A stretch of DNA of 64,000 bases from Steroidobacteraceae bacterium (GCA_029266835.1 JAQSWD010000002.1:46860-110859), one strand, 5' to 3'; numbered from the stretch's first letter, positions 26,430-37,300 are shown. Numbers and translations are program-made. Notes: generated from the sequence alone by a model not told the origin.

Positions 26430-27770
26430 CTACTCGCCCGCGATGGTCATTTCGTTGAGCAGAACGGAACCCACGCGCACTCCGCCGCGCACGTCCACAT
26501 CACTGCCGATGGCGGCGATGTTCTGGTACATGTCCCTGAGGTTGCCGGCGATGGTGATTTCGTGGACAGGATAGGTGGCCACGCCGTTCTCCACCCAGTA
26601 ACCCGATGCACCGCGCGAATAATCGCCGGTGACGCCATTCACGCCCTGTCCCATGAGCTCGGTGACCAGCAGTCCCGTGCCCAGTTGCCTGAGCAGCGTC
26701 TCGACGGGCACTCCGCCGCCCTTGGCCTCGACCAGCAGGTTGTGTGTGCCGCCGGCATTGCCCGTGGTCCGCAACCCCAGCTTGCGTGCGGAATAGCTGC
26801 CGAGGATGTAGCCCTGCAGCGTGCCATCGCTCACCAGGTCGCGGTCGCGCGTGGACACGCCTTCGGCATCGAAGGGCGAACTACCCAGCGCCTTGCGGAT
26901 GTGCGGACGCTCGCGCAGCGCGATGAACTCGGGGAACACACGCTGCCCCGCCGCGCCCAGCAGGAAGGAACTCTTGCGGTACTGGCTGCTGCCGCGCACG
27001 GCGCCGAGGAAATGCCCGATGAGTCCACGCGCGACTTCCGGCGCGTACAACACGCGCGCCTTCTGCGTGGCGATTTTGCGCGCGCCCAGGCGCTGCACGG
27101 CGCGTTCACCGGCCTTGCGCCCGATGGATTCCGCGGCTTCGAGATCGCGCGCGTCGCGCGCCGACGAGTACCAGTAGTCGCGTTGCATGTCCTCGCCGAC
27201 CTGCGCGAGCAACACGCAGCTCACGCTGTGGCTGGTGCTGGCGAAACCTTCGAGGAAGCCATGCGAGTTGCCGTACACGCGCACACCCCGGTGACTGCCG
27301 ACACTGGCGCCCTCGGAATTGCTGATGCGCGAGTCCACGGCACGCCCTGCGGCCTCGCAGGCGCGCGCGGTTTCCACCGCGAGCTCGGGCGGCAATTCCC
27401 AGGGATGGTCGAGATCGAGGTCGGGAATCTCGCGCGCCAGCTCTTCGGGGTCCGCAAGGCCCGCGCACTCGTCCTCCGCGGTATAGCGGGCGATGTCGCA
27501 GGCCTTCTCGACGGTCTCGGCCACGGCTTTCGCCGACAGGTCGGCGGTGCTGGCCGACCCCTTGCGCTTGCCGAAGTACACGGTGATCCCCATGCCGCGA
27601 TCGCGCTGGTATTCGACGGTTTCCACCTCGCCCAGCCGGACCGTGGTGGTGAGCCCCTGCTGAAGGCTCACGTCGGCCTCGGCCTGGGTGGCGCCGCGGT
27701 CACGGGCCAGCTTGAGCGAATCGGAGACGATGGTTTTGAGCTCGGGAATGCGGCTGCTGTCGACTTGCAT
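26430..27770 (-). CDS. pmbA: metalloprotease subunit TldE/PmbA
   Basis: A 446-residue partner of TldD; together they degrade unfolded peptides and mature ribosomally made peptides such as microcins and CcdA. Recognised by RDRGMGITVYFGKRKGSAST (about 57-76), SNSEGASVGSHRG, the C-terminal RTTGNAGG(T)HNL, GQGVNGVTGDYSRGASGYWVENG and EITIAGNLRDMYQNI. TldE lacks the metal site, as here. tldD is encoded at 31971, not adjacent. A darP gene is divergent, 14 bp away, the usual darP/pmbA arrangement. Confidence 0.95.
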   Translation of the reverse strand: MQVDSSRIPELKTIVSDSLKLARDRGATQAEADVSLQQGLTTTVRLGEVETVEYQRDRGMGITVYFGKRKGSASTADLSAKAVAETVEKACDIARYTAEDECAGLADPEELAREIPDLDLDHPWELPPELAVETARACEAAGRAVDSRISNSEGASVGSHRGVRVYGNSHGFLEGFASTSHSVSCVLLAQVGEDMQRDYWYSSARDARDLEAAESIGRKAGERAVQRLGARKIATQKARVLYAPEVARGLIGHFLGAVRGSSQYRKSSFLLGAAGQRVFPEFIALRERPHIRKALGSSPFDAEGVSTRDRDLVSDGTLQGYILGSYSARKLGLRTTGNAGGTHNLLVEAKGGGVPVETLLRQLGTGLLVTELMGQGVNGVTGDYSRGASGYWVENGVATYPVHEITIAGNLRDMYQNIAAIGSDVDVRGGVRVGSVLLNEMTIAGE

Positions 27771-27784
27771 GGCAGAATTGTACG

Positions 27785-28312
27785 ATGCAGGAAGACGAAG
27801 ACAGCGGGGAATTCGACCAGTACGACGGCCCCAGCAAGAGCCAGCGCAAACGCGACGCCGACGCCGCGCAAAAACTCGGAACCCGCCTCATTGAATTGAA
27901 GGAATCGGAGCTGCAGGCCCTCGACCTGCCCGAAACCCTGCTGGATGCCATCCAGCTCGCCAAGCGCATCAACAGCCGTGGCGGGCTCGCGCGCCAGCGG
28001 CAGTTCATCGGCAAACTGATGCGCGACATCGACCTCACGGCCATCGAGACCGCGCTCGCGGAGAAATCGCGCACGGCGCAGTTCGCCTCTGAAAAGCACA
28101 AGCGCGTCGAAGCCTGGCGCACCCGCCTGCTCACCGGGGGGCCGTCCGAGCTCGACGAACTCGTCAAGTGGTGCCCGGCCGCCGACCGCAAGGCGATTCA
28201 GAATCTCATCAACAAGGCCACGAGCCAGCGCGTGGATCCGGGCAGCCGCGAGGCGGCGTCACGCGAACTGTTCCGGACCCTGCGCGGCTTGTTTGATAGT
28301 ATTTCGCGATGA
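27785..28312 (+). CDS. darP: DarP (YjgA) ribosome-associated protein
   Basis: A 175-residue helical protein that assists 50S subunit assembly. Features are the acidic start with [23 protein letters not shown]-type [28 protein letters not shown], and a basic C-terminal half. It is next to pmbA as in E. coli. Its stop overlaps purE by 4 bp (ATGA), and a -10-like TAGTAT (28297-28302) for purE lies within its last codons. Confidence 0.92.
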   Translation: MQEDEDSGEFDQYDGPSKSQRKRDADAAQKLGTRLIELKESELQALDLPETLLDAIQLAKRINSRGGLARQRQFIGKLMRDIDLTAIETALAEKSRTAQFASEKHKRVEAWRTRLLTGGPSELDELVKWCPAADRKAIQNLINKATSQRVDPGSREAASRELFRTLRGLFDSISR

Positions 28313-28827
28313 AACCACTGGTCGGCATCATCATGGGTTCGACGTCGGACTGGGACACCATGCGGGCCGCCGCCGAGGCGCTCGACAAGCTCAAGGTCCC
28401 TTATGAAACCCGCGTGGTCTCCGCGCATCGCACCCCCGACCTGCTGTTCGAGTACGCCTCCAGCGCCCAGGGTCGCGGCATCGAGGTGATCGTCGCCGGC
28501 GCTGGTGGCGCCGCCCATCTACCCGGCATGGTGGCGTCCAAGACCACGCTGCCGGTGCTCGGCGTGCCGGTGCAATCCAAGGCGCTCAACGGCATGGATT
28601 CGCTGCTCTCCATCGTGCAGATGCCAGCCGGGATTCCCGTGGCCACCTTCGCGATCGGCGTCGCGGGCGCCACGAACGCGGGCCTGGCGGCGGCGGCCAT
28701 TCTTGCCAACAAGCGTCCGGACATCGATGCCGCGCTCAAGCAATTCCGCGTCGACCAGACGGCGAAGGTTCTGGCCCATTCCGATCCCAGGATGGCCGAT
28801 CCCGGATTGGCCGACCCCGCGAAGTAG
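28309..28827 (+). CDS. purE: N5-carboxyaminoimidazole ribonucleotide mutase
   Basis: Second step of the PurK-PurE route to CAIR in purine synthesis. The 172-residue product has [40 protein letters not shown] and [27 protein letters not shown]. The C-terminal tail holds two imperfect DPxxxDP repeats ([15 protein letters not shown]). It overlaps darP and is followed by purK after 14 bp. Confidence 0.96.
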   Translation: MKPLVGIIMGSTSDWDTMRAAAEALDKLKVPYETRVVSAHRTPDLLFEYASSAQGRGIEVIVAGAGGAAHLPGMVASKTTLPVLGVPVQSKALNGMDSLLSIVQMPAGIPVATFAIGVAGATNAGLAAAAILANKRPDIDAALKQFRVDQTAKVLAHSDPRMADPGLADPAK

Positions 28828-28841
28828 ATGACCCGCCTGTC

Positions 28842-29948
28842 ATGACTGTGGGCATCGTTGGCGCCGGCCAGCTCGGCCGCATGATGGCCCTCGCCGGTTA
28901 TCCGCTTGGCCTCGACTTCCTGTTCCTCGACAAGGATGCCGGCACGCCCGGCGGCCAGGTCGCGCCGCTGATCGCGGGCGCGCTCGACGACCGCGAGTTG
29001 TTAGGTCAGCTGTCGCAGCGTTGCGAGGTGGTCACCTTCGACTGGGAGAACATCCCGGTGGCCAGCCTCGAGAACCTGCCCGGCGCGGCACGCATCTCGC
29101 CGCCATTGCGCGCGCTGGCGGTGGCGCAGGATCGCCTCACCGAGAAGCGTTCCTTCGAGCTGCTGGGCATTCCCACCACGCAGTACGCCGCGGTCGACTC
29201 GCGCGAATCGCTGGAACTCGCGGCGCGCACGATCGGGCTTCCCGGCATCCTCAAGACGCGCCGGCTGGGCTACGACGGCAAGGGCCAGTTCGTGTTGCGC
29301 AAGCCCGCCGACCTCGACCGCGCCTGGGAAGCCCTGGGCAAGGCGCCGTTGCTCTACGAGAACCTGGTGCCCTTCGACGCCGAAGTGTCGGTGATCGCGG
29401 TCCGTGGCCTGGACGGCGACGTGGTGTTCTATCCACTCAACCTGAACGTGCACCGCGAGGGCATCCTGCGGCTCACGCGCGCGCCTTACGGCAACGTCGC
29501 GCTCACGCGCCAGGCGCATCGCGCGGCGAAAAAACTGCTGGAGCACTTCCGGTACGTGGGCGTGCTCACCATCGAGTTCTTCGTGAAACGCGGCAAGCTC
29601 ATCGCCAACGAGGTGGCCCCGCGCGTGCACAACTCCGGGCACTGGACCATCGAGGGCGCCGAGACCAGCCAGTTCGAGAACCACGTGCGCGCCATCGCCG
29701 GGCTCCCGTTGGGCAGCACCCGTGCACGCGGGCATTCAGCCATGATCAACCTTGTAGGCCAGATGCCTACCCGGGAACGACTGCTCGAGGAACCCGGCCT
29801 CCACTGGCACGATTACGGCAAATCCGCCCGCCCGGGCCGCAAGCTGGGCCACCTGACTATCTGCGAGGCCTCGGCGAGAACCCGCGACAGGCGCGCCCTG
29901 AAGCTCCTGTCCAGGGTGGACAGGGAGACCTGGCTCGCAGTTCGCTGA
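28842..29948 (+). CDS. purK: N5-carboxyaminoimidazole ribonucleotide synthase
   Basis: ATP-grasp enzyme that makes N5-CAIR from AIR, bicarbonate and ATP for PurE. In its 368 residues are the N-terminal GAGQLGRMMALAGYPLG, the ATP-binding LKTRRLGYDGKGQF, VSVIAVRG, and EVAPRVHNSGHWTIEG. The C-terminal residues after the small domain are basic. Co-transcribed with purE. Confidence 0.96.
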   Translation: MTVGIVGAGQLGRMMALAGYPLGLDFLFLDKDAGTPGGQVAPLIAGALDDRELLGQLSQRCEVVTFDWENIPVASLENLPGAARISPPLRALAVAQDRLTEKRSFELLGIPTTQYAAVDSRESLELAARTIGLPGILKTRRLGYDGKGQFVLRKPADLDRAWEALGKAPLLYENLVPFDAEVSVIAVRGLDGDVVFYPLNLNVHREGILRLTRAPYGNVALTRQAHRAAKKLLEHFRYVGVLTIEFFVKRGKLIANEVAPRVHNSGHWTIEGAETSQFENHVRAIAGLPLGSTRARGHSAMINLVGQMPTRERLLEEPGLHWHDYGKSARPGRKLGHLTICEASARTRDRRALKLLSRVDRETWLAVR

Positions 29949-30006
29949 GCCGATCCGCCCGGATTCGCGCCCCCGCTAGGGCTTTACCGTAATATCCCTC
30001 GCTGGG

Positions 30007-31314
30007 ATGTATATCGAGAGCTTCAAACTTCACGAATTGCCGTTCCGGCTGAGCCCGGACCCGCAGTTCCTGTACCTGTCGCGCGCCCATGCGCGCGCCA
30101 AGGCGTACATGGAGTCCACCATCTGGTTCACGGATGGGTTCGTGGTCATCACCGGCGAAATCGGCTCGGGCAAGACCACGCTCATCGAAAGTTTCCTGCG
30201 CCAGCTCGACTCGGACGTGGTGATCGCGCAGATCAACCAGACCCAGGTCACCGCGGTCGAGTTCCTGCAATCGGTGCTGGTGCAGTTCGGCTTCTCGCCT
30301 TTCAAGATGAAGAAAGCCGAACTCATCGCCACTCTCAACAGCTTTCTCATCGAACAATACGCCGCGGGGCGCAAGGTCCTGCTGATCATCGATGAGGCGC
30401 AGAACCTCTCCCTCAAGGTGCTCGAGGAAATCCGCCTGCTGTCGGGCATCGAATCCACCAAGGAAAAGGTGCTGCGCATCATCCTGGCCGGGCAGCCTGA
30501 ACTGAACGAGAAGATGGACTCCTCGGAGCTGATCCAGCTGGCGCAACGCGTACGCCTGCGATTCCACCTGGGCGCGCTGTCGCGCGAGGACCTGCGCTCG
30601 TACGTGAAGCATCGCCTCGAGGTCGCCGGCGCCCAAGGCCGCGAGATCTTCGAGGAAGACACCTATCCCGAGCTGTTCAAGTACTCGGGCGGCGTGCCGC
30701 GCCTGGTGAACACGCTGTGCGATACGGCCATGCTGGCCGCCTTCAATGAAGACCGCGACGTGGTGCTGCTCAAGGACATCCAGTCGGCCGTGGCCGAACT
30801 GCAGTGGGCTGAATACTCGGTGCGCGCCAACGCCATTGCCAATTCGATGGCCACCAAGTCACTGGCCAATGGCAGCTCCGGCTCGACCACCGGCGACCGC
30901 GCGCCGCGCATGCTGGCAAAGCTGGTGTTGTCCACGGATGGCAAGACGGTGGCGGAACTGCACCTGGTCGCGGGACGCAAGGTGGTCGGCCGTACGCCCG
31001 ACAACGACCTGCAGATCGACAGCAAATTCATCAGCCGGCATCACTGCCAGATCGTCACCGGCAGCGATGGCATATCGGTCATCGAGGACCTCAACAGCAC
31101 CAACGGTATCGTCGTCGGCGGCAAACGCGTTCGCCGCCACACGCTGCGCGATGGCGACGTGGTGACGCTGGGCCAGCATGAAATCCTGTATGTCGATCGA
31201 CAGACCGAACATCTCGCGGATACCCACGATGACTTGCGTGGCATCGACGTGAACGCCGCCAACGAAGATGCCGACGACGATGCGCCCTCGGAGGAAGCCG
31301 CGGGTTTGCGCTGA
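30007..31314 (+). CDS. ExeA/GspA-type AAA ATPase fused to an FHA domain
   Basis: 435 residues. The N-terminal part is the ExeA-like AAA ATPase (FRLSPDPQFLYLS, Walker A GEIGSGKTT at about 50-58, Walker B LLIIDEAQNLS at about 127-137, QRVRLRFHLGALS). After a flexible Ser/Gly linker comes an FHA domain (about 300-395) with GRTPDNDLQID, ISRHHCQI and EDLNSTNGIVVGG, the phosphothreonine-binding residues. An acidic tail ends it. Classical GspA carries a peptidoglycan-binding domain instead, so signalling through phosphoproteins is suggested. TAATAT (29990-29995) lies 11 nt upstream. Confidence 0.9.
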   Translation: MYIESFKLHELPFRLSPDPQFLYLSRAHARAKAYMESTIWFTDGFVVITGEIGSGKTTLIESFLRQLDSDVVIAQINQTQVTAVEFLQSVLVQFGFSPFKMKKAELIATLNSFLIEQYAAGRKVLLIIDEAQNLSLKVLEEIRLLSGIESTKEKVLRIILAGQPELNEKMDSSELIQLAQRVRLRFHLGALSREDLRSYVKHRLEVAGAQGREIFEEDTYPELFKYSGGVPRLVNTLCDTAMLAAFNEDRDVVLLKDIQSAVAELQWAEYSVRANAIANSMATKSLANGSSGSTTGDRAPRMLAKLVLSTDGKTVAELHLVAGRKVVGRTPDNDLQIDSKFISRHHCQIVTGSDGISVIEDLNSTNGIVVGGKRVRRHTLRDGDVVTLGQHEILYVDRQTEHLADTHDDLRGIDVNAANEDADDDAPSEEAAGLR

Positions 31315-31336
31315 AATACTGACGTCACCCGAAATG

Positions 31337-31374
31337 AAAAAGGCCCGCGAGTTTGCGAACTCGCGGGCCTTTTT
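31337..31374. terminator. bidirectional intrinsic terminator
   Basis: A 17-bp perfect stem flanked by five A and five T (31337-31353 with 31358-31374, loop TGCG). It works for the ATPase-FHA gene on the plus strand and the small gene at 31394-31687 on the minus strand. Confidence 0.9.
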
Positions 31375-31393
31375 GTTGCTGGAACTGCCTGGC

Positions 31394-31687
31394 TTAGCGG
31401 CGTCGGCCGGTGAACAGATTGATCAGGCGACCAAACAAGCCGGGGCGGAAGCCATCCACCTGCATCGCGGTGCGCGGGCTGCCGGCCGTGCGGCGCATTT
31501 CCGCGATCACGTCGGGCGGAAGATTGATCCGGAATTCGCCACTGGCTGCTGTGTCGTTGCGCATTTTCTGAATACTCCGCTCGTTGACTCGTTCGTTGAT
31601 GCGTTCGTTGGCCGGGGCCTGACGATCGTTGACTGAAGCCGGCCGTGTGAAGGCCTCGGGATAGTTCGGGAGAGTTTGCTGGCGCAT
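31394..31687 (-). CDS. hypothetical protein, 97 residues
   Basis: Not recognised. The N-terminal half contains a repeated NER element (ANERINERVNERS), likely from short DNA duplication (three copies of a GTTCGTT-type unit). The C-terminal half (EFRINLPPDVIAEMRRTAGS, then a Gly/Arg-rich end GLFGRLINLFTGRRR) looks more like conserved protein. It has a good ATG and a shared terminator. It follows tldD on the same strand across 283 bp that hold no gene I can support. Confidence 0.55.
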   Translation of the reverse strand: MRQQTLPNYPEAFTRPASVNDRQAPANERINERVNERSIQKMRNDTAASGEFRINLPPDVIAEMRRTAGSPRTAMQVDGFRPGLFGRLINLFTGRRR

Positions 31688-31970
31688 ATGGCAGGCATGA
31701 TGTGCCGCGGATCACAGAGTTTCCAATGTCGCAAAACACGCACTTCATTATGTTCGTGTCTGATTACGATGTAGGCGCGGTGCGAATCCTTCGCTACAAA
31801 ATGCTGACGCACTTTGACGACATCCCTGTCGACCGCGCGTTGTGATAGTGCATCCGCGCGTGATTTCCGCGTTAGCGGGAATTCTTACGGGAACGCGCAG
31901 GAATCGGCGGGCGCTGCGCCGGCTACTCCTCCGACAAGGCGGAGCACGCGGGAGTGCGCGGCGACTGGCG

Positions 31971-33434
31971 TCAGCCCGTGCCGCCGACAGTGAGATTTTC
32001 CACGCGCAGTGTCGGCTGGCCCACGCCCACCGGAACACTCTGCCCTTCCTTGCCGCAGGTGCCGACGCCGTCGTCGAGCTTGAGGTCGTTGCCCACCATC
32101 GAAACGCGCGTGAGCACGTCGGGGCCATTGCCGATCAGCGTGGCGCCCTTGATGGGCGCGCCGAGTTTGCCGTTCTCGATGAGATAGGCCTCGCTGGCGG
32201 AGAACACGAACTTGCCGGAAGTGATGTCCACCTGGCCGCCACCGAAGTTCACGGCGTAGATTCCCTTCTGCACCGACGCCAGGATTTCCTCCGGAGGCGT
32301 CTTGCCCGGGCGCATGTACGTGTTGGTCATTCGCGGCAGCGTGATGTGCGCGAAGGACTCGCGGCGGCCATTGCCGGTGCTCGAGTTGCCCGTGAGGCGC
32401 GCGTTCATCTTGTCCTGCAGATATCCCTTGAGCACGCCGTTCTCGATGAGCGTCGTGCACTGGGTGGGAGTGCCCTCGTCATCGATATTCAACGATCCGC
32501 GCCGGCGGCTCAGCGTGCCGTCATCGACAATGGTGCAAAGCTCGGACGCCACGCGTTCGCCAATGCGCCCGGCGAAGGCCGACGTGCCCTTGCGATTGAA
32601 GTCGCCTTCGAGCCCGTGGCCGATGGCCTCGTGCAGCAGGATTCCCGGCCAGCCGGCGCCCAGCACCACGGTCATGGGGCCCGCGGGCGCGGGGATGGCA
32701 TCGAGATTCACCAGCGCCTGGCGCACGGCCTCGCGCGCCAGCTGCAGCGGCTTGTCACCTTTCACGAGTTCGGGGAGCGTGAAGCGACCGCCGGAACCTG
32801 CGTAGCCCTGCTCTCGGCGCCCGTTCTGCTCGACGATGACAGAAACATTGAAGCGCACCAGCGGGCGCACGTCGGCGGCGAGATGGCCCTCGCTGTTGGC
32901 GATCAGCACCACTTCGTGCACCGCCACCACGCTGGCCATGACCTGCTGCACGCGCGGATCCATCTTGCGCGTCTCGCGGTCCACGCGCTCGAGCCACGCC
33001 ACCTTTTCGCTGGAGGAAAAGCTGGACACCGGGTCCACGGGTAGATAGAGGTTGTGGCCCCGCGACGGCACGACGTGGCCGGCCGCGCGGTCCTGGCCGC
33101 GGTGGGCGATGGCGCGCGCGGCGCGCGACGCCTCCTCGAGCGCCGGCAGCACGATCTCGTCGGAGTACGCGAAGCCGGTCTTCTCGCCGGTCAGCGCGCG
33201 CACGCCCACGCCCTGTTCGATGCTGGCGCTGCCTTCCTTGACGATGCCGTCCTCGAGCGCCCAGCTCTCTTCGCGGGACACCTGGAAATACAGGTCGGCG
33301 GCATCGATGGAACTCGACATGACCTGCGAGAGCGCGCCGTCCAGCCGCGAATCGTCGAGGCCGCCCGGGCGCAGGATCAGCTCCCGCGCGATGGCCAGTG
33401 GCTCGGTATTGGCGGTCGAAACGATGGCACTCAT
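31971..33434 (-). CDS. tldD: metalloprotease TldD
   Basis: Catalytic partner of TldE/PmbA. The 487-residue product has the zinc site [12 protein letters not shown] (about 257-268), [22 protein letters not shown] at the start of the pseudo-homologous domain, and the C-terminal [19 protein letters not shown] stretch. ATG 33434 with a GGAG nearby is preferred over an upstream TTG. It lies downstream of the nitrilase and yhdP in a long minus-strand series, as in many gammaproteobacteria. Confidence 0.95.
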   Translation of the reverse strand: MSAIVSTANTEPLAIARELILRPGGLDDSRLDGALSQVMSSSIDAADLYFQVSREESWALEDGIVKEGSASIEQGVGVRALTGEKTGFAYSDEIVLPALEEASRAARAIAHRGQDRAAGHVVPSRGHNLYLPVDPVSSFSSSEKVAWLERVDRETRKMDPRVQQVMASVVAVHEVVLIANSEGHLAADVRPLVRFNVSVIVEQNGRREQGYAGSGGRFTLPELVKGDKPLQLAREAVRQALVNLDAIPAPAGPMTVVLGAGWPGILLHEAIGHGLEGDFNRKGTSAFAGRIGERVASELCTIVDDGTLSRRRGSLNIDDEGTPTQCTTLIENGVLKGYLQDKMNARLTGNSSTGNGRRESFAHITLPRMTNTYMRPGKTPPEEILASVQKGIYAVNFGGGQVDITSGKFVFSASEAYLIENGKLGAPIKGATLIGNGPDVLTRVSMVGNDLKLDDGVGTCGKEGQSVPVGVGQPTLRVENLTVGGTG

Positions 33435-33473
33435 TCTTTGCGGTCTCCGGAAAATCTCTGACAACGATTCGGG

Positions 33474-34289
33474 CTAACAACCATGGATGACACGATGCTC
33501 CAGCGACGGGAAGCGCGAACGCGCTTCCATGCGGCCGGCGGCATCGATCTCGGCCACCACGCAGCCGGTACCCGCCGGCAGGCGCGCCAGCACCTTGCCC
33601 CAGTGATCGATGATCATCGAATCACCGTAAGTCTCGCGCCCGTTCGAATGCAGGCCCCACTGCGCCGGCGCGATCAGCCCGCAGAGGTTTTCGATGGCCC
33701 GCGCGCGCAACAGCGTTTCCCAGTGCGCGCGGCCCGTGGGTACCGTGAACGCGGAGGGCACCACGAACATCTCGGCGCCCTGCCGCGACAATACGCGGAA
33801 CAGCTCCGGGAAGCGCATGTCGTAACACACCGCCAGCCCCAGCTTGCCGATGGGCGTGTCGATCACGCGCGGCTCGCGGCCCGGCACCGTGTGCGCCGAT
33901 TCGCGATGTGATTCCGCGCTGCCCGGCACGTCCACGTCGAACAGGTGGATCTTGTCGTATCGCGCCGCCCGTTGTCCGTCGGACTTGTAGACCAGGCAGG
34001 CGGCGGCAACCCGGCCATCGCTCGAGTGACGCAGCGGCACCGTGCCGCCCACGATCCATATCTTGTGGCGGCGGGCCGTGTCTGCAAGGAAGTCCTGGAT
34101 GCGGCCGGCGCCATCGGGCTCGGCAATGGCGCGCTTGTCTCCGCTGTCCTTGCCCATGAAGGCGAAGTTTTCCGGCAGCGCCGCGAGCAAGGCCCCCTGG
34201 CGGGCTGCTTCGGCCAGATGGTGCTCAGCCGCCTCGAGATTCGTGCCGATCTCGTGGCTGGTGGTCATCTGGATGGCAGCGACTTTCAT
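33474..34289 (-). CDS. carbon-nitrogen hydrolase (nitrilase superfamily, Nit1-like)
   Basis: A 271-residue amidase with the Glu-Lys-Cys triad: Glu40 in LPENF, Lys113 in YDKIHLFD, Cys155 in AVCYDMRFPE. The E. coli yhcX-type/NIT branch hydrolyses deaminated glutathione as metabolite repair; the GGTVP and HWETLLRARAIEN segments fit that branch. ATG 34289 is taken because the longer frame runs through the yhdP terminator. It precedes tldD, the conserved rng-yhdP-nit-tldD order. Confidence 0.9.
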   Translation of the reverse strand: MKVAAIQMTTSHEIGTNLEAAEHHLAEAARQGALLAALPENFAFMGKDSGDKRAIAEPDGAGRIQDFLADTARRHKIWIVGGTVPLRHSSDGRVAAACLVYKSDGQRAARYDKIHLFDVDVPGSAESHRESAHTVPGREPRVIDTPIGKLGLAVCYDMRFPELFRVLSRQGAEMFVVPSAFTVPTGRAHWETLLRARAIENLCGLIAPAQWGLHSNGRETYGDSMIIDHWGKVLARLPAGTGCVVAEIDAAGRMEARSRFPSLEHRVIHGC

Positions 34290-34310
34290 CAGGCGCAAGC
34301 GCCACAAAGG

Positions 34311-34349
34311 AAAACGCCGCCCCTTCTTTTCGAAGAACGGGGGCGGCGT
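34311..34349 (-). terminator. terminator-like hairpin after yhdP
   Basis: A GC stem (34314-34323 with about 34339-34349) continues through TTCTT/AAGAA to a TTCG loop with a one-base bulge, and is followed on the minus strand by TTTTCC. It lies between the yhdP stop and the nitrilase start, so it may reduce read-through within the series. Confidence 0.6.
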
Positions 34350-34371
34350 CCGTAAGCGAAGAAGGCGCCAG

Positions 34372-37300
34372 TCAGTCCCATGTTCCGTGCCATTGTACCC
34401 TTCGCGCCGGTGTCGCCTGGGCCGAGTCTCGCCTGGCCACCGAACCGCGCAAAGAGGACCAGGCACGCGACAGCCTCACGCGGGCCGGCGGAGGCACGGC
34501 GCTGGCGGCCAGCGAAATCTGCTCGTAGTCGAGCGTGAGGTCGTAGGTGCGGGCCAGCAGGCCCACCCGGCCGCTGCCACGGAAAGCCTGGTCGAAATCG
34601 GGACCCGTGCCCTGCACGTTTGCCAGCTCGATGTGGCCATCGGCCAGCACCGCGCTGGCCAGCAGTTGATGCGAACTGTTCGCGCCCTGGGTTTCGAGCT
34701 CGAAAGAGCCCGTGAGCGCGCGGGTGATGTCGGCACCGGCATCGCCGCGCCAAGCCAGTTCTCCCGAGGCATGCAGCGTTTGCGTGGGCCACTCGGCCGG
34801 CAATTTCTCGTCACCCAGCAGCGACGGCAGCTGAAGCGTATTGACGGTGAATTCCATGCGGCAGGGCTGATCGGGAAGGCATTGTCCGGTGGCCGCGAGT
34901 TCGTGCGGCGAGTCGTCGGTGGAATCCAGCGAGAACTCCACGCCATCGCCGCGGCGGGTCAGTGAAGCGTCGAGCGCGCCCAGCGCGCGATTCGCATGGC
35001 GCACCTCGGCCACGGTCACCAGTAGTTCGCCTGCCTCGGGAAGCATCGCGCCGGCCGCGGCCAACACCACGGGCGCGCGGCGCAAGTCGAGCCTGTCGAT
35101 GCCAAGCCGGGGCTGATGGGGTCCATTCGAGTCCTGCAGTTCGCCGGCTACGCCCTGGATGTCGAAGCGCGCCTGGACCGCGCCATCGAGCACGCGACCC
35201 TGGATGGAGTTCCGGCCACTCTCGATCTCGAAATCACGGATGCCGCGCGCGTCGAAATGCAATCCCGCGGTGACCGGGACGGCGCGCGCGCGAGTCTTGT
35301 CAAAGGGCTCGGGCAGGCGGCTCTCGACGCCCGCGAGAGTGCTGGTCATCGACAACTGCCACCCCTCCGCGGCTTCGCCGGCGGCATCATCCCGTTGCAG
35401 CGTGCCGCTCCAGGCGAGCTGACCGCTCACGAGGCCCGCTGCGCCCGGCTGACCTAACAACTTCAGCAGCGGCGCCGCGTCGGCGACACCTTTCACGCTG
35501 GCGCTGGTGACGCCGCGCGCGCCCGCGCGGCGCGTTTCGACTTCGACCGCGCCGCCCAGCCAGGCGCCGGTGAGCGCAAGGCCGCGCAGCTCGCCGCCAG
35601 CCAGTCGCACGGTTCCGGAAATCTTCTCGACCGATGGCAGTTCGCCGGACAACGGCAGCGATGCGTTGTCGAGGCGCGCGGTTACACGCCACGATTCCGG
35701 TTTGCTCAATTCGGCTTCACCGCGCGCTTCGGCCTCGAGCGTCACGTGACCGGCGAGTCGATCCAGACCCTGCTCCTGAAGGGCGCGGCGCAACAGCGGC
35801 GAGTTCAGCTCCCCCTGGGCGGCCGCGCGCAATCGCGGCGAGCCGGTGCGCGGCCAGTCGACGCGCGCATCGCTGAGCTGCAGGTCTTCGATCGTCCCGG
35901 TAGTCAGGCGCAGCTGCGCGCCGCCGCGCGCGAATTCCAGTTTGCCGGCAGCTGAGGCCAATCGCGGAACATCGGCACCGGCGCTGGCGAGGCCGGCGAG
36001 TTCCAGGGATCCGCGCGAACGCCGCCAGTCGACGACGCGCTTGTCGGCATCCGTTCGGGGCAACACGCTCAGTCTGCCCGAGACGATGCGGCCATCCTGC
36101 ACGTCCGCGAATTGCGGCAGTTGCTGCAGCGACAACAGGGTCCATGCGTCGCCCAGCATCGCGCGGTCGACGTTCGACAGTTCGACGCTGAGCGGTCCCG
36201 ACTGCCGGCCAGCCAGGGTCCAGTCGCCGTCCACGCCAATGGACGTTTCACCGCTTTGCACGCGCAGCTTGCCGAAGGAGAGATCGCCAGCACCGTGCGC
36301 GCTCACGGTTCCGGCCAGCCTGATTTCACGCGGCTCACCTTCGCCGACACGCAGCTCCACCACGCGTTCGGGTTCGAAGGTGATCAACGCCTGGTCGCCT
36401 TCCAGTTCGATACGCGCCGCGAGATGCGCCACGCGGGCGTTGTCCGAAGCACGGCTGAGCTCCACGCCCGTCACGTTGGCGCTGAGCGTGCGTGCCTGCG
36501 AATCGAAACGGAGATCCCGGAGTTCGCCCGCCGAAGGAGCCCAATCCGAACCCGCGAATTCCAGCGGCGCATCCAGGCGAGGTGCCAGCGCGCCCGCGAC
36601 GAATTCCGAGGCCATGAACGGCATGCGGTCCGCCGCGGCCGTGACGGCCGCGACCCGTGTCGTGCCCGGAGCCAGGCTGACGCGCGCGCTCACCCTCGGC
36701 GCGCGTTCCAGTCGCGCGCCGCGCGTCAGCTGCAGGTCCGTGAACTCGAGCTGGAAATCGTCCTGCACTCTGCGCAACTTGCCTTGCACGGTGAAGTGAT
36801 CGAAGCGTGTGTCCGCGTGAGAATTCCGGGATGACTTCGGTGACAGCTGCAGTTCGCGCGCGCTGAGTTGCCAGTTGCCGTCGTGGAGGCGGCCGTCGCG
36901 CAGCGTCAGCGTGGCATCGATGGTGCCGCGGCCGCGCGCCGCCAGCGAACCGAGCTTGTCGAGGAACACGCGACGCGCGATCACGCGAAGCTCGCCGCTG
37001 GCGCCCTTGGCTGCACCGAGACCGTCCAGTTTCGCGGAGACGAACAGCGACTGGCCGATGTCCTGCGACAGCAGCATGGTGCCGAAGGCGTTGAAACTGT
37101 TCGTGCCGCGGCTGATGACCGCCTGGCTCAGCGTGAAGTTGTGCCGGGCCGCGCGTTCGCCGCGGCGGAACAGGTGTACGCGCGCACCCTCCACTTCCAC
37201 GCGGCCCACGGGCATGAGCTCGGCCCACGCGGTGTAACGACGCACCATCGCCGCCTCGTCCTCGCCTGCCGTCGCGATCTTCGCAGCCGTAGCGCGCGCG

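Noticed and set aside
31688..31970. A minus-strand frame (AYIVIRHEHNEVRVLRHW...) before the 97-residue gene.
   Set aside because: No start signal or conserved motif; it overlaps the start of the supported gene in another frame.
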